A stretch of 64,000 bases of DNA from Actinomadura luteofluorescens (GCF_013409365.1 NZ_JACCBA010000001.1:2480001-2544000), one strand, 5' to 3'; shown: positions 10,744-19,273, numbered from the stretch's first letter. Numbers and translations: made by a program. Notes: generated from the sequence alone by a model not told the origin.

Positions 10744-10897
10744 CTCGAAACCTCCCCACCCGCTTTCGCGTCGAAAACACTTGCGACCAGTCTCACGGGG
10801 AAGGTAAAAGTGCGGTAGTGACCTCGCGGCACCCCCGGTCAAGTCCACCCGAGATCAACTCAACCACTTCCCCGTGGTTTACCTCCGGAGGTTTCTC

Positions 10898-11695
10898 ATG
10901 AGCGAAAATCGGGCGCGCGTCTTCTTCGGCAACGAACTCCGTCGCATGCGCGGCAAAGCCGGTATCACCGGCAAAGAACTCGCGGACGCGCTTGGGTGCA
11001 CGCCGCAATGGATCAGCACCATGGAGAGCGGACGCAAGATCTCCGAGCAAAGCGCTCGTGACCTCGACACTTACTTCAAGACGGACGGCCACTACTATCG
11101 CTTGTGGAAGCTCGCCAAGGACATCGAAGTCCAGTTCATTCTCCCGCCCGGCTTCGCCGAGTACCTGGGATACGAGAAGCAGGCCACGTCCTACCGCATC
11201 TACAGTGCACTGCTAATCAATGGCCTGTTCCAGACCGAGGATTACTCACGCGCCATCATCACGACTACAGACGAGACAAATGTCTCGGAGTTGACGGCGA
11301 GACGTATGGAACGGCAGGCAGCCATCACCCGTAAGAGCCTGCCTCACGTTTGGCTTGTGCTGGACGAAACCGTGCTGCATCGCCTGGTCGGCAGCCCCGA
11401 GGTCATGCGTGACCAACTCAATGCTCTGCTCCTCGCTTCTGAGCGAATCAACACGATGGTCCAGGTCATCCCGCAAAACACTGGCTACCACGTCGGTCTC
11501 GGAGGCGACTTCACCATCCTCACCTTCGACGATTGGCCAGACCTGGCCTACACCGAGTCGGCAGGAGAGGGGCTCTTGATCGAACGGCCTGTCAGAGTGA
11601 CGCACAAAGTCGTACGCTGGGACTTGCTCCGTGGTCACGCGCTCCCCATTAAGGAGTCGCGGGCCTTGATAAAGACGGTGATGGAGGGTCTATGA
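10898..11695 (+). CDS. XRE-family regulator with DUF5753 domain
   Basis: 265 residues. The N-terminal helix-turn-helix (about residues 8-65) contains L-R-R-M-R-G-K-A-G-I-T-G-K-E-L-A-D-A-L-G-C-T-P-Q-W-I-S-T-M-E. The C-terminal DUF5753 domain contains Y-S-A-L-L-I-N-G-L-F-Q-T-E-D-Y and L-D-E-T-V-L-H-R. ATG 10898 follows a GGAGGT that is half of the palindrome ACCTCCGGAGGT (10881-10892). It is coupled by ATGA to a DUF397 gene. Such pairs are abundant in Streptomyces and Actinomadura, often regulate development or secondary metabolism, and may act like a toxin/antitoxin or sensor pair. Third positions are visibly less G+C-rich than in neighbours. Confidence 0.88.
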   Translation: MSENRARVFFGNELRRMRGKAGITGKELADALGCTPQWISTMESGRKISEQSARDLDTYFKTDGHYYRLWKLAKDIEVQFILPPGFAEYLGYEKQATSYRIYSALLINGLFQTEDYSRAIITTTDETNVSELTARRMERQAAITRKSLPHVWLVLDETVLHRLVGSPEVMRDQLNALLLASERINTMVQVIPQNTGYHVGLGGDFTILTFDDWPDLAYTESAGEGLLIERPVRVTHKVVRWDLLRGHALPIKESRALIKTVMEGL

Positions 11696-12015
11696 ACGAC
11701 TGGCAGACCGTCGAGTGGCACAAGAGCAGCTACAGCGGGCACAGCGGCGGCGACTGCGTCGAAGTGGCAAGCCTGTGGCGCAAGAGCAGCTACAGCGACC
11801 ACCAAGGCGGCGAGTGCGTAGAGGTGGCAAGCCTTTGGCGTAAGAGCAGCTACAGCGACCACGACGGCGGCAACTGTGTTGAGGTGGCCGACCTTTCGCC
11901 GGTGGTCGGGGTGCGGGATTCCAAGGATGCGGAGGGGCCGAAGCTGACCTTCGGCGTCGCCGCCTGGGCCGCCTTCACGCGGTCGGTCAAGGCCGGGGAG
12001 CTCGACCTGACCTGA
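11692..12015 (+). CDS. DUF397 protein with a triplicated N-terminal motif
   Basis: 107 residues. A normal DUF397 protein has one W-R-K-S-S-Y-S-x-H-x-G-G-x-C-V-E-V-A module then V-A-V-R-D-S-K-D and L-T-F. Here the module occurs three times in perfect 20-residue register (residues 9-68) before the usual V-V-G-V-R-D-S-K-D and T-F-G-V-A-A-W-A-A-F end. ATG overlaps the XRE stop (ATGA), so the pair is coupled. DUF397 proteins act with their XRE partner; the biochemical role is not settled. The triplication is unusual for the family. Confidence 0.88.
   Translation: MNDWQTVEWHKSSYSGHSGGDCVEVASLWRKSSYSDHQGGECVEVASLWRKSSYSDHDGGNCVEVADLSPVVGVRDSKDAEGPKLTFGVAAWAAFTRSVKAGELDLT
11716..11895 (+). repeat. 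Three 60-bp in-frame tandem repeats in the DUF397 gene
   Basis: Units are 11716-11775, 11776-11835 and 11836-11895. Each starts TGGC and encodes a 20-residue W-[HR]-K-S-S-Y-S module. They are not identical at third positions, so they have been kept under protein-level selection for some time or drifted after duplication. Confidence 0.85.
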
Positions 12016-12057
12016 TCGACCTCCGGGTTCCGGACGCAGGACGGGCGCGGCGGAGGT

Positions 12058-12092
12058 GCAACGGCGGAAAGGGTGGTCCTCTCCGCCGTTGC
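12058..12092. terminator. Hairpin between convergent DUF397 and permease genes
   Basis: GCAACGGCGGA (12058-12068) pairs perfectly with TCCGCCGTTGC (12082-12092) around a 13-nt loop. It sits between convergent genes ending at 12015 and 12107. It has no long T run, as is common in high-G+C actinobacteria. Confidence 0.55.
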
Positions 12093-12106
12093 GGGTCAGC
12101 GGCGTG

Positions 12107-13039
12107 TCACTTGCCGCTGGTTTGGGTCCCGACGCGGAGCGCGCCGCCGGAAGGCTCCCTGAGAGAGGAGACTCCGAAGGCGGCGCCGGCGATCAGGAGG
12201 ATGGCGGCCCAGTCCGGGAAGGAGAGCCGCTGGTCGGACGGCAGCCGCCCCATTGCGGCGCCGACCAGCGCCACCATGGCGTGGACCGGCGTCGAGAGCG
12301 ACTGCATGACACCGACGTCGAGCTTCGAGATACGGCGAAGCGCGGCGTTGGTGAAGAGGACCGGCAGCATCAGCGTGAGCAGACCTGCCAGCCCGGCCAC
12401 GAGGAACAACTCCCGGGACACCCAGTCACCGCCCTGCAGCAGGAACACCAGCGCGAACAGCACCGGCGCCGACAGCAGGTTGGCGAACGTGGCGCCCTGG
12501 TCCGCCAGTCCGTGGTCCTTCATCGTCCCGAGCACGGTGACCGTGTTCCAAACGCACCATGCGCTACCGAAAGCGCACAGCAGGCCCACGATCCCGCCCT
12601 GCAGAGGCCAGTTGAGCATGACGATTCCACCCACGACGAGCGCGCGCCCGCACAGGTGCTTGAATCCCCACGCGGTGGCCCTCAAGAGCCAGATCCTCTT
12701 GAAGCCCACCGAGAGGTAGCCGAGTACCACGACCGCGGCGACGGTGCCCAGGTTCAGGCGCTGCACGGCGAACGGGTACAGGACCGCGACGGCGGCGTTC
12801 CCCCCGGTCAGGCGGGCGATCGGCCACCACATGGGCCGCTGGTACCGCCTGAACGGAGACCGTCCTGTAAGAAGCATCAGCACGCAGAGGGCGAGGGCAC
12901 CGACCGTCTGCATCGGTGCCGCCACCTCCAGTGCGAGGAAGCTCGTGGTGAAGGCGTAGCCGATGCCCGACGACACCAGGCTCGCCACGACGTAACCCCT
13001 GCCGGCGAACGGCCGGCGGAGGTCGAGTGAAGAGGACAT
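12107..13039 (-). CDS. DMT-superfamily (EamA-like) membrane transporter
   Basis: 310 residues with about ten hydrophobic segments, for example S-G-I-G-Y-A-F-T-T-S-F-L, V-G-A-L-A-L-C-V-L-M-L-L and L-F-L-V-A-G-L-A-G-L-L-T-L-M-L-P-V. There is an internal two-fold feel (two 5-helix halves), which fits drug/metabolite transporters of the EamA type. ATG 13039 is clear. Two near-identical palindromic boxes lie upstream at 13090-13155, so expression is probably under a dedicated repressor or activator. The substrate is not predictable. Identification rests on topology, so the family call is moderate. Confidence 0.65.
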   Translation of the reverse strand: MSSSLDLRRPFAGRGYVVASLVSSGIGYAFTTSFLALEVAAPMQTVGALALCVLMLLTGRSPFRRYQRPMWWPIARLTGGNAAVAVLYPFAVQRLNLGTVAAVVVLGYLSVGFKRIWLLRATAWGFKHLCGRALVVGGIVMLNWPLQGGIVGLLCAFGSAWCVWNTVTVLGTMKDHGLADQGATFANLLSAPVLFALVFLLQGGDWVSRELFLVAGLAGLLTLMLPVLFTNAALRRISKLDVGVMQSLSTPVHAMVALVGAAMGRLPSDQRLSFPDWAAILLIAGAAFGVSSLREPSGGALRVGTQTSGK

Positions 13040-13352
13040 AGTCCTGCCCCTCTAGGTTGTGAGAGGCCGGAGCGCTCCGCGAGCGACGAGCCACCGGTTC
13101 CGCGAACCGGTGGCCGCCGCTCGGGGAGCGATCGACCACCGGTTGTGGAAACCGGCAAGAGGGACCGTGCGGGATGGTGCGGATTTATCAACTACACCGG
13201 TCGATAAACCAGGAAATGGTGCAGGGCGGGCGGCGAACCGGGCATGGCCTCACAGTGAGCGACCCGCGTCACGATCCAGGATGCGGCGGCGGAGGCGGAA
13301 CGTCAGCCGGACCGCCGATCTGCTCCCCCGCACGACTCCGAACCGAGGCGTG
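13040..13352. other. 313-bp intergenic region with operators
   Basis: This holds no gene. Besides the boxes at 13090-13155, it contains a TTTATC...GATAAA inverted repeat (13184-13189 and 13203-13208) centred on ACCGGT. All of it lies upstream of the permease gene and downstream of the TrmB/LuxR-type gene, both read leftward. Confidence 0.5.
13090..13155 (-). promoter_or_regulatory. Two palindromic CCACCGGTT boxes upstream of the permease
   Basis: Box 1 (13090-13114) is a perfect inverted repeat GCCACCGGTTC-CGC-GAACCGGTGGC. Box 2 (13136-13155) starts with the same CCACCGGTT and has the partner AACCGG. Their left ends are 45 bp apart, close to a whole number of helical turns. They lie 52-117 bp before the ATG at 13039, a natural operator position for a dimeric regulator. 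Confidence 0.55.
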
Positions 13353-14291
13353 TCATCGGTCCTGGTGGTGGGTGTAGAGGGCGCCGGCCTGGAAGCGGGT
13401 GCGGGCGCCGAGGCGGTCGCAGAGGTCGCGGACGCGGCGCTGGACGGTGCGGGTGCTGATGGAGAGGCGGCGCGCGATGGCGTCGTCGGTGAGGCCCGCG
13501 GCGAGGAGGGCGAGGACGGTGTCGTCCGGGGCGTCCTGGCCGGGGAGCGGGACGGCGGAGCGCCACAGCGCCTCGAAGAGCGAGACGAGGGCGTCCAGCA
13601 GGGCGGACGGGTGGACGATCAGGGAGCTGTCGACCGAGCTGGCGTGCTGCGAGGTGAGCGGCAGCATCGCGGTGCGGCGGTCGGCGACGGCGAGCTTGAT
13701 GGGGACGGCGCCGAGGCGGGCCTGCTCGCCGGACGCGACGGCGCGGCGGACGTGGTCGAGGGCGTGCGGCTCGTCGAGCGCCTCGGGGCCGTAGATGCCG
13801 CGCACCGCGATGCCGCGGCGCATGGTGCGCTCCTGCTCGTCGCTCGACACGGTGGCGTCGGTCGCGAACGGAGGCTGGACGAGGACGAGCAGCTCCTCGC
13901 GGGCGCCGTTCATGAGCTGCAGGTAGCGGCGGGACACGGCCGTCCGGCCGCTGACGACCTCGACGAGCTCCTCCGGGTGCGGCGCGGCCTCGGCCAGGAG
14001 CGGGCCGATGGCGGCGCGGCTGCGGGCGATCTCCTCCTGGCGGCTGGCGACGAGGGCCTCCACCGCGACGTGCGGAGGGGTGGCGAGGAGGCGCAGCGGG
14101 CGCCCGGCCAGGCGGGTCACGAGGCCGAGGTCCTCAAGGCGCGGCAGGAGGCGGCGCAGTGCCGCGACGGACGCGCCGTGGCGCGCCGCGAGGTCGGCGA
14201 GGGTGGACGGGCCCTCCCGCAGCAGGGTGCGGTACGCCGCCTCCTCGGCGGCGGTCACCCCGAGTCCCTCCAGGAGCGGCGAATCGGACAC
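13353..14291 (-). CDS. TrmB-like N-terminal / LuxR-type HTH transcriptional regulator
   Basis: 312 residues from GTG 14291. The N-terminal winged helix (A-A-Y-R-T-L-L-R-E-G-P-S-T-L-A-D-L-A) is TrmB/MarR-like. The middle (R-T-A-V-S-R-R-Y-L-Q-L-M-N-G-A-R-E-E-L-L) resembles the sugar-binding or PLD-like part of TrmB proteins. The C-terminal LuxR helix-turn-helix reads L-L-A-A-G-L-T-D-D-A-I-A-R-R-L-S-I-S-T-R-T-V-Q-R-R-V. Proteins of this type are common orphan regulators in actinomycetes. It is divergent from the secreted PA-domain protein at 14421, its likeliest target. Confidence 0.8.
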   Translation of the reverse strand: MSDSPLLEGLGVTAAEEAAYRTLLREGPSTLADLAARHGASVAALRRLLPRLEDLGLVTRLAGRPLRLLATPPHVAVEALVASRQEEIARSRAAIGPLLAEAAPHPEELVEVVSGRTAVSRRYLQLMNGAREELLVLVQPPFATDATVSSDEQERTMRRGIAVRGIYGPEALDEPHALDHVRRAVASGEQARLGAVPIKLAVADRRTAMLPLTSQHASSVDSSLIVHPSALLDALVSLFEALWRSAVPLPGQDAPDDTVLALLAAGLTDDAIARRLSISTRTVQRRVRDLCDRLGARTRFQAGALYTHHQDR

Positions 14292-14420
14292 GTCCTAAAT
14301 GTACGGCTTCCCGGTCCGTTTGACGGGTTCCCGCCATGGCGGAAGCCGCCACCGTGTTCCCTGGCCCGGCCGCGGCGGCCGACCAGACAATCAAGATCCA
14401 CTTTTTGGGGAGGGATGGCC

Positions 14421-16694
14421 ATGTGGTTGAGGACCGCGGCGGCCCTGGGTCTCGGCGCGCTGGCGTTCGCGGCGCCGGCGGCGGCGGACGCCGGGCCCGC
14501 GTCCGCTCTGCGGGCGGAGGCCGGAGCCTACGACGTCACGCTGCCGACCGGCGACACGGTGCACGTCGGGGGTGAGGACACGACGGTGACGCCGGCGGCG
14601 GGGCGCTCCCCCGCGTTCTCCGTCCGGCACAGCGGGGGTGACCTGTACGTCGTCCCTGACGACCGGCTCGCCGACGACCCGGAGCGCTACAACGTGACGG
14701 CGCTGCACGAGCGGCGGCGGTCCGCTGCGCCTGAGCCGAAGGCGTCCGGTGAGCTGGTCACGGTGCGGGTGAGGAGCATCGCGCGGGACGGGCGGCCAGG
14801 CCTCGGCACGGCGGGCTTCCTGAACGTGAAGGACGCCTCGATCGGCAACGCGCACCGGCCGCTGCCCGGCGACCCGGACGCGCCCTGCACCGACGAGCGC
14901 TGGAACGACGCGAACTGCGTGCGGCTGGTCCCGGGGACGTACTCCGTCATGGGCGTCGTGAAGACGATGCCGTCGTGGGCGCCGAGCACCGGTCCCGGCA
15001 AGCCGCTCAACCACAGCCTCGTCGGCTACCCGGAGATCGAGATCACCCGGGACACCGAGATCGTCCTGGACGCGCGCAAGGCGGAGGAGGTGACCGTCCG
15101 CACGCCCGAGCACGCCACCGCGCCCGGCCTGGGCGCGATCAGCCACCTGATGTGGACGCGCGGGCCCGCGAACGGGCCGGCCGTGGACGAGGGCGTCTAC
15201 ATGGGCGACGGCGCGACGCTGGAGCAGCGGGTGTTCCTCCAGCCGACCGCGAAGGTCCGCACCGGGACGTTCGAGGCGTACACGCGGTGGCGGCTGGAGG
15301 CGCCCGCGATCACGATGCGGGCGGGCGGCCGGACCCTGCACCCCGAGTACTATCCGGCGGCCTACTTCAGCGACACCTCGGACCAGTTCCCGCGCCTCGG
15401 CGGCAGCGCGGCCATGCGGGTCGCGGACGGGGACGAACCCGGCGCCGACCTGCGCGGACGGCTCGCCCTGGTGCAGCGCGAGGACGGCGTGCCCGTCGCC
15501 GAGCAGGTCGCCAGGGCCGCCAAGGCCGGGGCGCGCATGGTCGCCGTCTACAACGACAAGCCGGGCGTGAACGACGATCCGGGCGGCTACGGGGCGCAGT
15601 TGAAGGTCCCGACCGTCCGCCTGTCCCATGAGGAAGGCCGGGCCGTACTGCGGGGGAAGGCAACGGTGACGGCCAAGGGCATCACGGAGAGCCCGTACCA
15701 GTACGACCTGCTACTTCCGGAGAAGGGGCAGATCTCCAGGAACTTGAACCATGTCGCGCGCACGCGGGATCTGGCGCGAATCGACAACGCCTACCACGGC
15801 GATGGCGCCATGACCGCCGCGCGCTACGGCAAGCGCCCCTGGGAGGACTTCGCCCTCGCCTACAGCCGCCCGGTCACCGGTACTCCGCGGACGCGCGTCG
15901 AATACGTCTCGGCAGATCCGGAAACACAGTGGTCCGCGATGGCCATCACCCCGGAGCAGCCTTACAACAACGCCTTCCCCGGCCCGGACACGCCCCACTT
16001 CGTGCTCGGCGAAACGAAATCGTCCCCCTACAAGGCGGGGCAGCGTATCGCGCACAGCTGGGGCAAGGCCCCGCTGACCGGCGGGATCAGTGCGCAGTCA
16101 CCGATCGTCCGCGCCGGTGACCAGATCCGTCTGCGGGTCGGCATGACGGACGCGGCGCGGAATTTCTCCGACGCCTACTCCAGCTCCTTCCCGAATGGTT
16201 TCGCCACCGATTTCCGCGTCTACCGGGACGACGAACTCATCGCGCAGACCGCCTACAAGGCGAGCGGGGTACTGGCGACGACACCGGAGGACGCCGGATA
16301 CCGGGTCGAGTACGACTTCGCCAACAACGCCCCAGGGGCCCGGCTGTCCACGCGGACCAAGACGTCCTGGACGTTCCGCTCCGCGCACACGACCGACGTC
16401 ACGCCCCTTCCGCTGCTCCAGGTCGGTTACGACGCGGCGCTCGACCTGCGGAACCGGACCGGCTCCAAGACGTTGCGGCTGACGGTTCGCCACCAGGACG
16501 GCTCGTCCGCGCCGCTGCGCCGCCTAGCCCTCCAGACGTCGTTCGACGACGGCAGGACCTGGACGGACGTCCCGCTGAAGAACGGCGTCGCCCGCCTCCA
16601 CGGAAAGGGGACGGTGTCCCTGAGGGTCACCGCCGAGGACGACCGGGGCAACGCGATCGCCCAGGAGACCGTCCGCGCCTACGAGCTGCGCTGA
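14421..16694 (+). CDS. Secreted PA-domain protein resembling a subtilase without the catalytic domain
   Basis: 757 residues. ATG 14421 is preferred over ATG 14415 because the GGGGAGGG site (14406-14413) is 7 bp away. A Sec signal peptide (W-L-R-T-A-A-A-L-G-L-G-A-L-A-F-A-A-P-A-A-A) is followed by a short propeptide-like region (T-L-P-T-G-D-T-V-H-V). A protease-associated domain follows near residues 300-420 (L-R-G-R-L-A-L-V-Q-R-E-D-G, then A-A-K-A-G-A-R-M-V-A-V-Y-N). The C-terminal beta-sandwich region resembles that of large Streptomyces S8 peptidases (Y-V-S-A-D-P-E-T-Q-W). I find no Asp-His-Ser subtilase triad, so it is probably a non-catalytic relative. Confidence 0.65.
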   Translation: MWLRTAAALGLGALAFAAPAAADAGPASALRAEAGAYDVTLPTGDTVHVGGEDTTVTPAAGRSPAFSVRHSGGDLYVVPDDRLADDPERYNVTALHERRRSAAPEPKASGELVTVRVRSIARDGRPGLGTAGFLNVKDASIGNAHRPLPGDPDAPCTDERWNDANCVRLVPGTYSVMGVVKTMPSWAPSTGPGKPLNHSLVGYPEIEITRDTEIVLDARKAEEVTVRTPEHATAPGLGAISHLMWTRGPANGPAVDEGVYMGDGATLEQRVFLQPTAKVRTGTFEAYTRWRLEAPAITMRAGGRTLHPEYYPAAYFSDTSDQFPRLGGSAAMRVADGDEPGADLRGRLALVQREDGVPVAEQVARAAKAGARMVAVYNDKPGVNDDPGGYGAQLKVPTVRLSHEEGRAVLRGKATVTAKGITESPYQYDLLLPEKGQISRNLNHVARTRDLARIDNAYHGDGAMTAARYGKRPWEDFALAYSRPVTGTPRTRVEYVSADPETQWSAMAITPEQPYNNAFPGPDTPHFVLGETKSSPYKAGQRIAHSWGKAPLTGGISAQSPIVRAGDQIRLRVGMTDAARNFSDAYSSSFPNGFATDFRVYRDDELIAQTAYKASGVLATTPEDAGYRVEYDFANNAPGARLSTRTKTSWTFRSAHTTDVTPLPLLQVGYDAALDLRNRTGSKTLRLTVRHQDGSSAPLRRLALQTSFDDGRTWTDVPLKNGVARLHGKGTVSLRVTAEDDRGNAIAQETVRAYELR

Positions 16695-16716
16695 CGGGCC
16701 GGTACGACCGGACGCC

Positions 16717-16787
16717 GTGACCCCGGCGGCGCGGCCGGGGTCACGGCACGGGCGGCGGGTCCGGCCGACGTCAGGGCCGGACCCGCC
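16717..16787. terminator. Two strong hairpins between convergent genes
   Basis: Hairpin 1 pairs 16717-16727 with 16734-16744 (11 bp, GTGACCCCGGC, 6-nt loop). Hairpin 2 pairs 16754-16766 with 16775-16787 (13 bp, GGCGGGTCCGGCC, 8-nt loop). They lie between genes that converge at 16694 and 16798 and likely terminate both. Confidence 0.7.
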
Positions 16788-16797
16788 CCCGCGGGGA

Positions 16798-17289
16798 TCA
16801 GGGCTGCTTGTAGTCGTACTTGGCCGTGATCTTGGCCGAGGACGGGCAGAGGAGGCCGCTCGTCTTGGGCACGACCTGGTTGGTGAAGGTGGCGGTGAAC
16901 GGGAAGTTCGTGGCCGAGGCGGTGCCGGTCAGGGTTCCGCCGTAGGTGCAGCCGATCGCGCTCATCGAGAAGTTGTTGATCTTGACGGTGGTGCCGCTGA
17001 AGGTGCCGCTCCAGGGCAGGGCCCCGGGAGTGACGGTGACCCCGCAGCCGCCGGCGCTCGCGGACGTGTAGGACGCGTTGACGCCGCCCGACAGGACCGT
17101 GCCCTTCAGCACGGAGCTGGTGCAGCTGGCCGGGACTCCCGCGTCGATCACCATGGTGCCGTTGAGGGTGGCGGTGAACGAGCCGGTGTTGACGGCCAGG
17201 GCGGGCGAGGCCGTCAGGGCGACGGTGGCGGTGGCGGTGGCCGCGACCGCGGCCGAGGCGACCGCGGCGATCTTCGTGGTGCGAGACAA
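16798..17289 (-). CDS. Small secreted protein, 163 aa
   Basis: Start TTG 17289 has a GAGGA site about 7 bp upstream. A clear signal peptide (S-R-T-T-K-I-A-A-V-A-S-A-A-V-A-A-T...A-L-A) precedes a Thr/Ser/Gly-rich beta domain. The mature part has four cysteines (A-S-C-T, G-G-C-G-V, I-G-C-T-Y, L-L-C-P), enough for two disulfides. It looks like the small secreted beta-sandwich proteins common in Actinomadura and Streptomyces, whose function is unknown. A TAGAACGCGTTCTA palindrome lies about 170 bp upstream. Confidence 0.7.
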   Translation of the reverse strand: MSRTTKIAAVASAAVAATATATVALTASPALAVNTGSFTATLNGTMVIDAGVPASCTSSVLKGTVLSGGVNASYTSASAGGCGVTVTPGALPWSGTFSGTTVKINNFSMSAIGCTYGGTLTGTASATNFPFTATFTNQVVPKTSGLLCPSSAKITAKYDYKQP

Positions 17290-17459
17290 GGGGGGTCCTC
17301 ATTTCGAACGGTGGGCGTCGCGCCTGCACCCGAAGGGTGGGGTGGGAGGTCCGTTGATCCATGCACGGCTCCGCCCATGGCCGGTGGGAAGGCCGCCGCG
17401 AATCAGGGACCGGGCCGGGGAACCGCCCTGTCGCCCTCGACATGGGTTCCAACCGGGAG

Positions 17460-17473
17460 TAGAACGCGTTCTA
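17460..17473. promoter_or_regulatory. TAGAACGCGTTCTA palindrome
   Basis: A perfect 14-bp palindrome. The form AGAAC-NN-GTTCT resembles operators of some TetR proteins such as KstR (known consensus contains AGAACNNGTTCT-like arms). It lies in the gap upstream of the small secreted protein. No steroid-catabolism gene is in this window, so the cognate regulator is unknown. Confidence 0.4.
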
Positions 17474-17742
17474 ACGCAGACCATAGACAAAGGTCATAGA
17501 GTGGTCAATACCCGGACGCGACTCTCCCGTTATCTCGCGATGACACCGATCATAAAGCGTCGTTCCGAACGTCCGTAAGTCACCATCCATGCAGGATACA
17601 GACATACTCGCGATCGGCATGCTCGTCCCGCCCCATCAGCCCCACCCTCTCCGGCAACGGCGGCGAACGTCGGGGCAAAATGTGCGAGAACCGGTTACAC
17701 AGCGCGGACGGCGAACCAAGTTGAGAGGGGCGCCCGCCCGGC

Positions 17743-17756
17743 TGTGAAATTTCACA
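17743..17756. promoter_or_regulatory. TGTGAAATTTCACA palindrome
   Basis: A perfect 14-bp palindrome about 236 bp before the M14 carboxypeptidase start. The TGTGA...TCACA ends recall CRP-family sites, but the spacing is 4, not 6, bp, so a CRP site is not claimed. Confidence 0.4.
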
Positions 17757-17991
17757 TCCACTCTGATCGGCACTGAAACCCGCTTCGGACTCGGGCGGCC
17801 CGGTATCTCTGATCTGGCGATTCTTCGCGACTCCGGATTTACGGAGCCGCCCGGAAGTCCCCGCCCCCGGCCATTGTCAGGCGGGCGGTTCCGGTCCATC
17901 GTGACGGGACCGCGAGCGTCCGTGAGCGTCCCGCAGGAGACCCCGCCGCGCGACGAGCGGGCGCGTTGAGCCGAACGGCAGGTACCCCGTC

Positions 17992-19269
17992 ATGAGAAGT
18001 TCCCGCCGATTGCGTTCCCTGCTCGCCGTCCCGGCGGCGCTGGCGCTGGCCCTGGCCGGGCTCGCCGCGCCGTCCGCCGCGTCGGCGCCCGGCCCCGAGA
18101 CCGCCGGGCAGTACGTCGTGACCGGTCCCCGGACCGGCCAGCAGCGCAGCCAGGTCGCCCGGACCGGAGCGGCGATCAACGCCGTCCGGGCCGGCGGGGT
18201 GGAGGTCAGCGCCATCCCGTCGGAGGTCAGGGCGATCCGGCGGCTCGGCTTCGCCGTGCGGCCGGCCCCCGTCCAGACCGCGAACCCGAGCGCGGCGCCG
18301 AGCACCGCGGCGACGTCGTACCACACGTTCGCCGAGATGCGGCAGGAGGTGGACTCGGTCGTCGCCGCCCACCCGGCGATCGCCCGCCAGTTCGTCGTCG
18401 GCAAGTCCTACCAGGGCCGCGACATCGTCGGCGTGAAGATCAGCGACAACGTGGCGACCGACGAGAACGAGCCCGAAGTCATGATCATCGCCAACATCCA
18501 CGCGCGCGAGCGGCTCACCGCCGAGCAGGCGCTCGACTACATCGGGCAGCTCACCACCGGGTACGGGTCCAACAGCCGGATCACGAACCTGGTGAACTCC
18601 CGCGAGATCTACGTCATGCCGATGGTCAACCCGGACGGCCAGGTCTACGACATGACCAGCGACACCCAGCCGGGCCGGATGTGGCGCAAGAACCGCCAGC
18701 CCAACCCCACGTCCACGGGCACGGACCTGAACCGCAACTTCGCCTACAAGTGGGGCTGCTGCGGCGGCTCGTCCGGCAACGGCTCCAGCGAGACCTACCG
18801 GGGCACCGGCCCCGAGTCCGCCACCGAGACGAAGGTCCTCGCCGACTTCGTGCGGAGCCGGGTCGTGGGCGGCAAGCAGCAGCTCGGCATGTTCCTGGAC
18901 ATCCACTCGGACGCGGAACTGGTGCTGTGGCCGTTCGGCTACACCTACAGCAACACCGTCCCGGGCTCGATGTCCGCCGACGAGGAGGCCGCCCACCGCA
19001 CCATCGGCCGGGAACTGGCCGGAACGAACGGCTTCGCGCCCGAGCAGTCCAGCGACCTGTACATCACCGACGGGACCACGGACGACTACACGTGGGGCCA
19101 GCAGCGCATCTTCTCGTTCACGTTCGAGCTGGCCGGAGGCAGCTTCTACCCGGCGCCGTCCGCGATCGCCGGTGAGGTCCAGCGCAGCCGCGAGGCCCTG
19201 CTGCGCCTGACCGACTACGCCGACTGCCCCTACCGCGCCATCGGAAAGCAGAGCCAGTACTGCGCCTAA
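17992..19269 (+). CDS. Secreted M14 zinc carboxypeptidase
   Basis: 425 residues. Signal peptide to about residue 31 (ending P-S-A-A-S-A), a propeptide to about 105, then the M14 domain. Zinc ligands are His170 and Glu173 in H-A-R-E and His305 in D-I-H-S-D. The substrate-binding motif is D-L-N-R-N-F and the catalytic Glu379 lies in F-E-L-A-G-G. This arrangement matches carboxypeptidase T/SG of actinomycetes, which removes C-terminal residues from peptides outside the cell. The divergent neighbour is another secreted protein. A weak ribosome site precedes ATG 17992. Confidence 0.92.
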   Translation: MRSSRRLRSLLAVPAALALALAGLAAPSAASAPGPETAGQYVVTGPRTGQQRSQVARTGAAINAVRAGGVEVSAIPSEVRAIRRLGFAVRPAPVQTANPSAAPSTAATSYHTFAEMRQEVDSVVAAHPAIARQFVVGKSYQGRDIVGVKISDNVATDENEPEVMIIANIHARERLTAEQALDYIGQLTTGYGSNSRITNLVNSREIYVMPMVNPDGQVYDMTSDTQPGRMWRKNRQPNPTSTGTDLNRNFAYKWGCCGGSSGNGSSETYRGTGPESATETKVLADFVRSRVVGGKQQLGMFLDIHSDAELVLWPFGYTYSNTVPGSMSADEEAAHRTIGRELAGTNGFAPEQSSDLYITDGTTDDYTWGQQRIFSFTFELAGGSFYPAPSAIAGEVQRSREALLRLTDYADCPYRAIGKQSQYCA

Positions 19270-19273
19270 CTTA

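Larger units (their letters stand above)
17290..17991. other. 702-bp intergenic region between divergent secreted-protein genes
   Basis: No convincing gene is seen here. The region has a lower G+C centre and two perfect 14-bp palindromes, annotated separately, which would suit operators for the two divergent secreted-protein genes (starting at 17289 and 17992). It could also hide a small RNA, but I see no terminator-like end that would define one. Confidence 0.5.
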
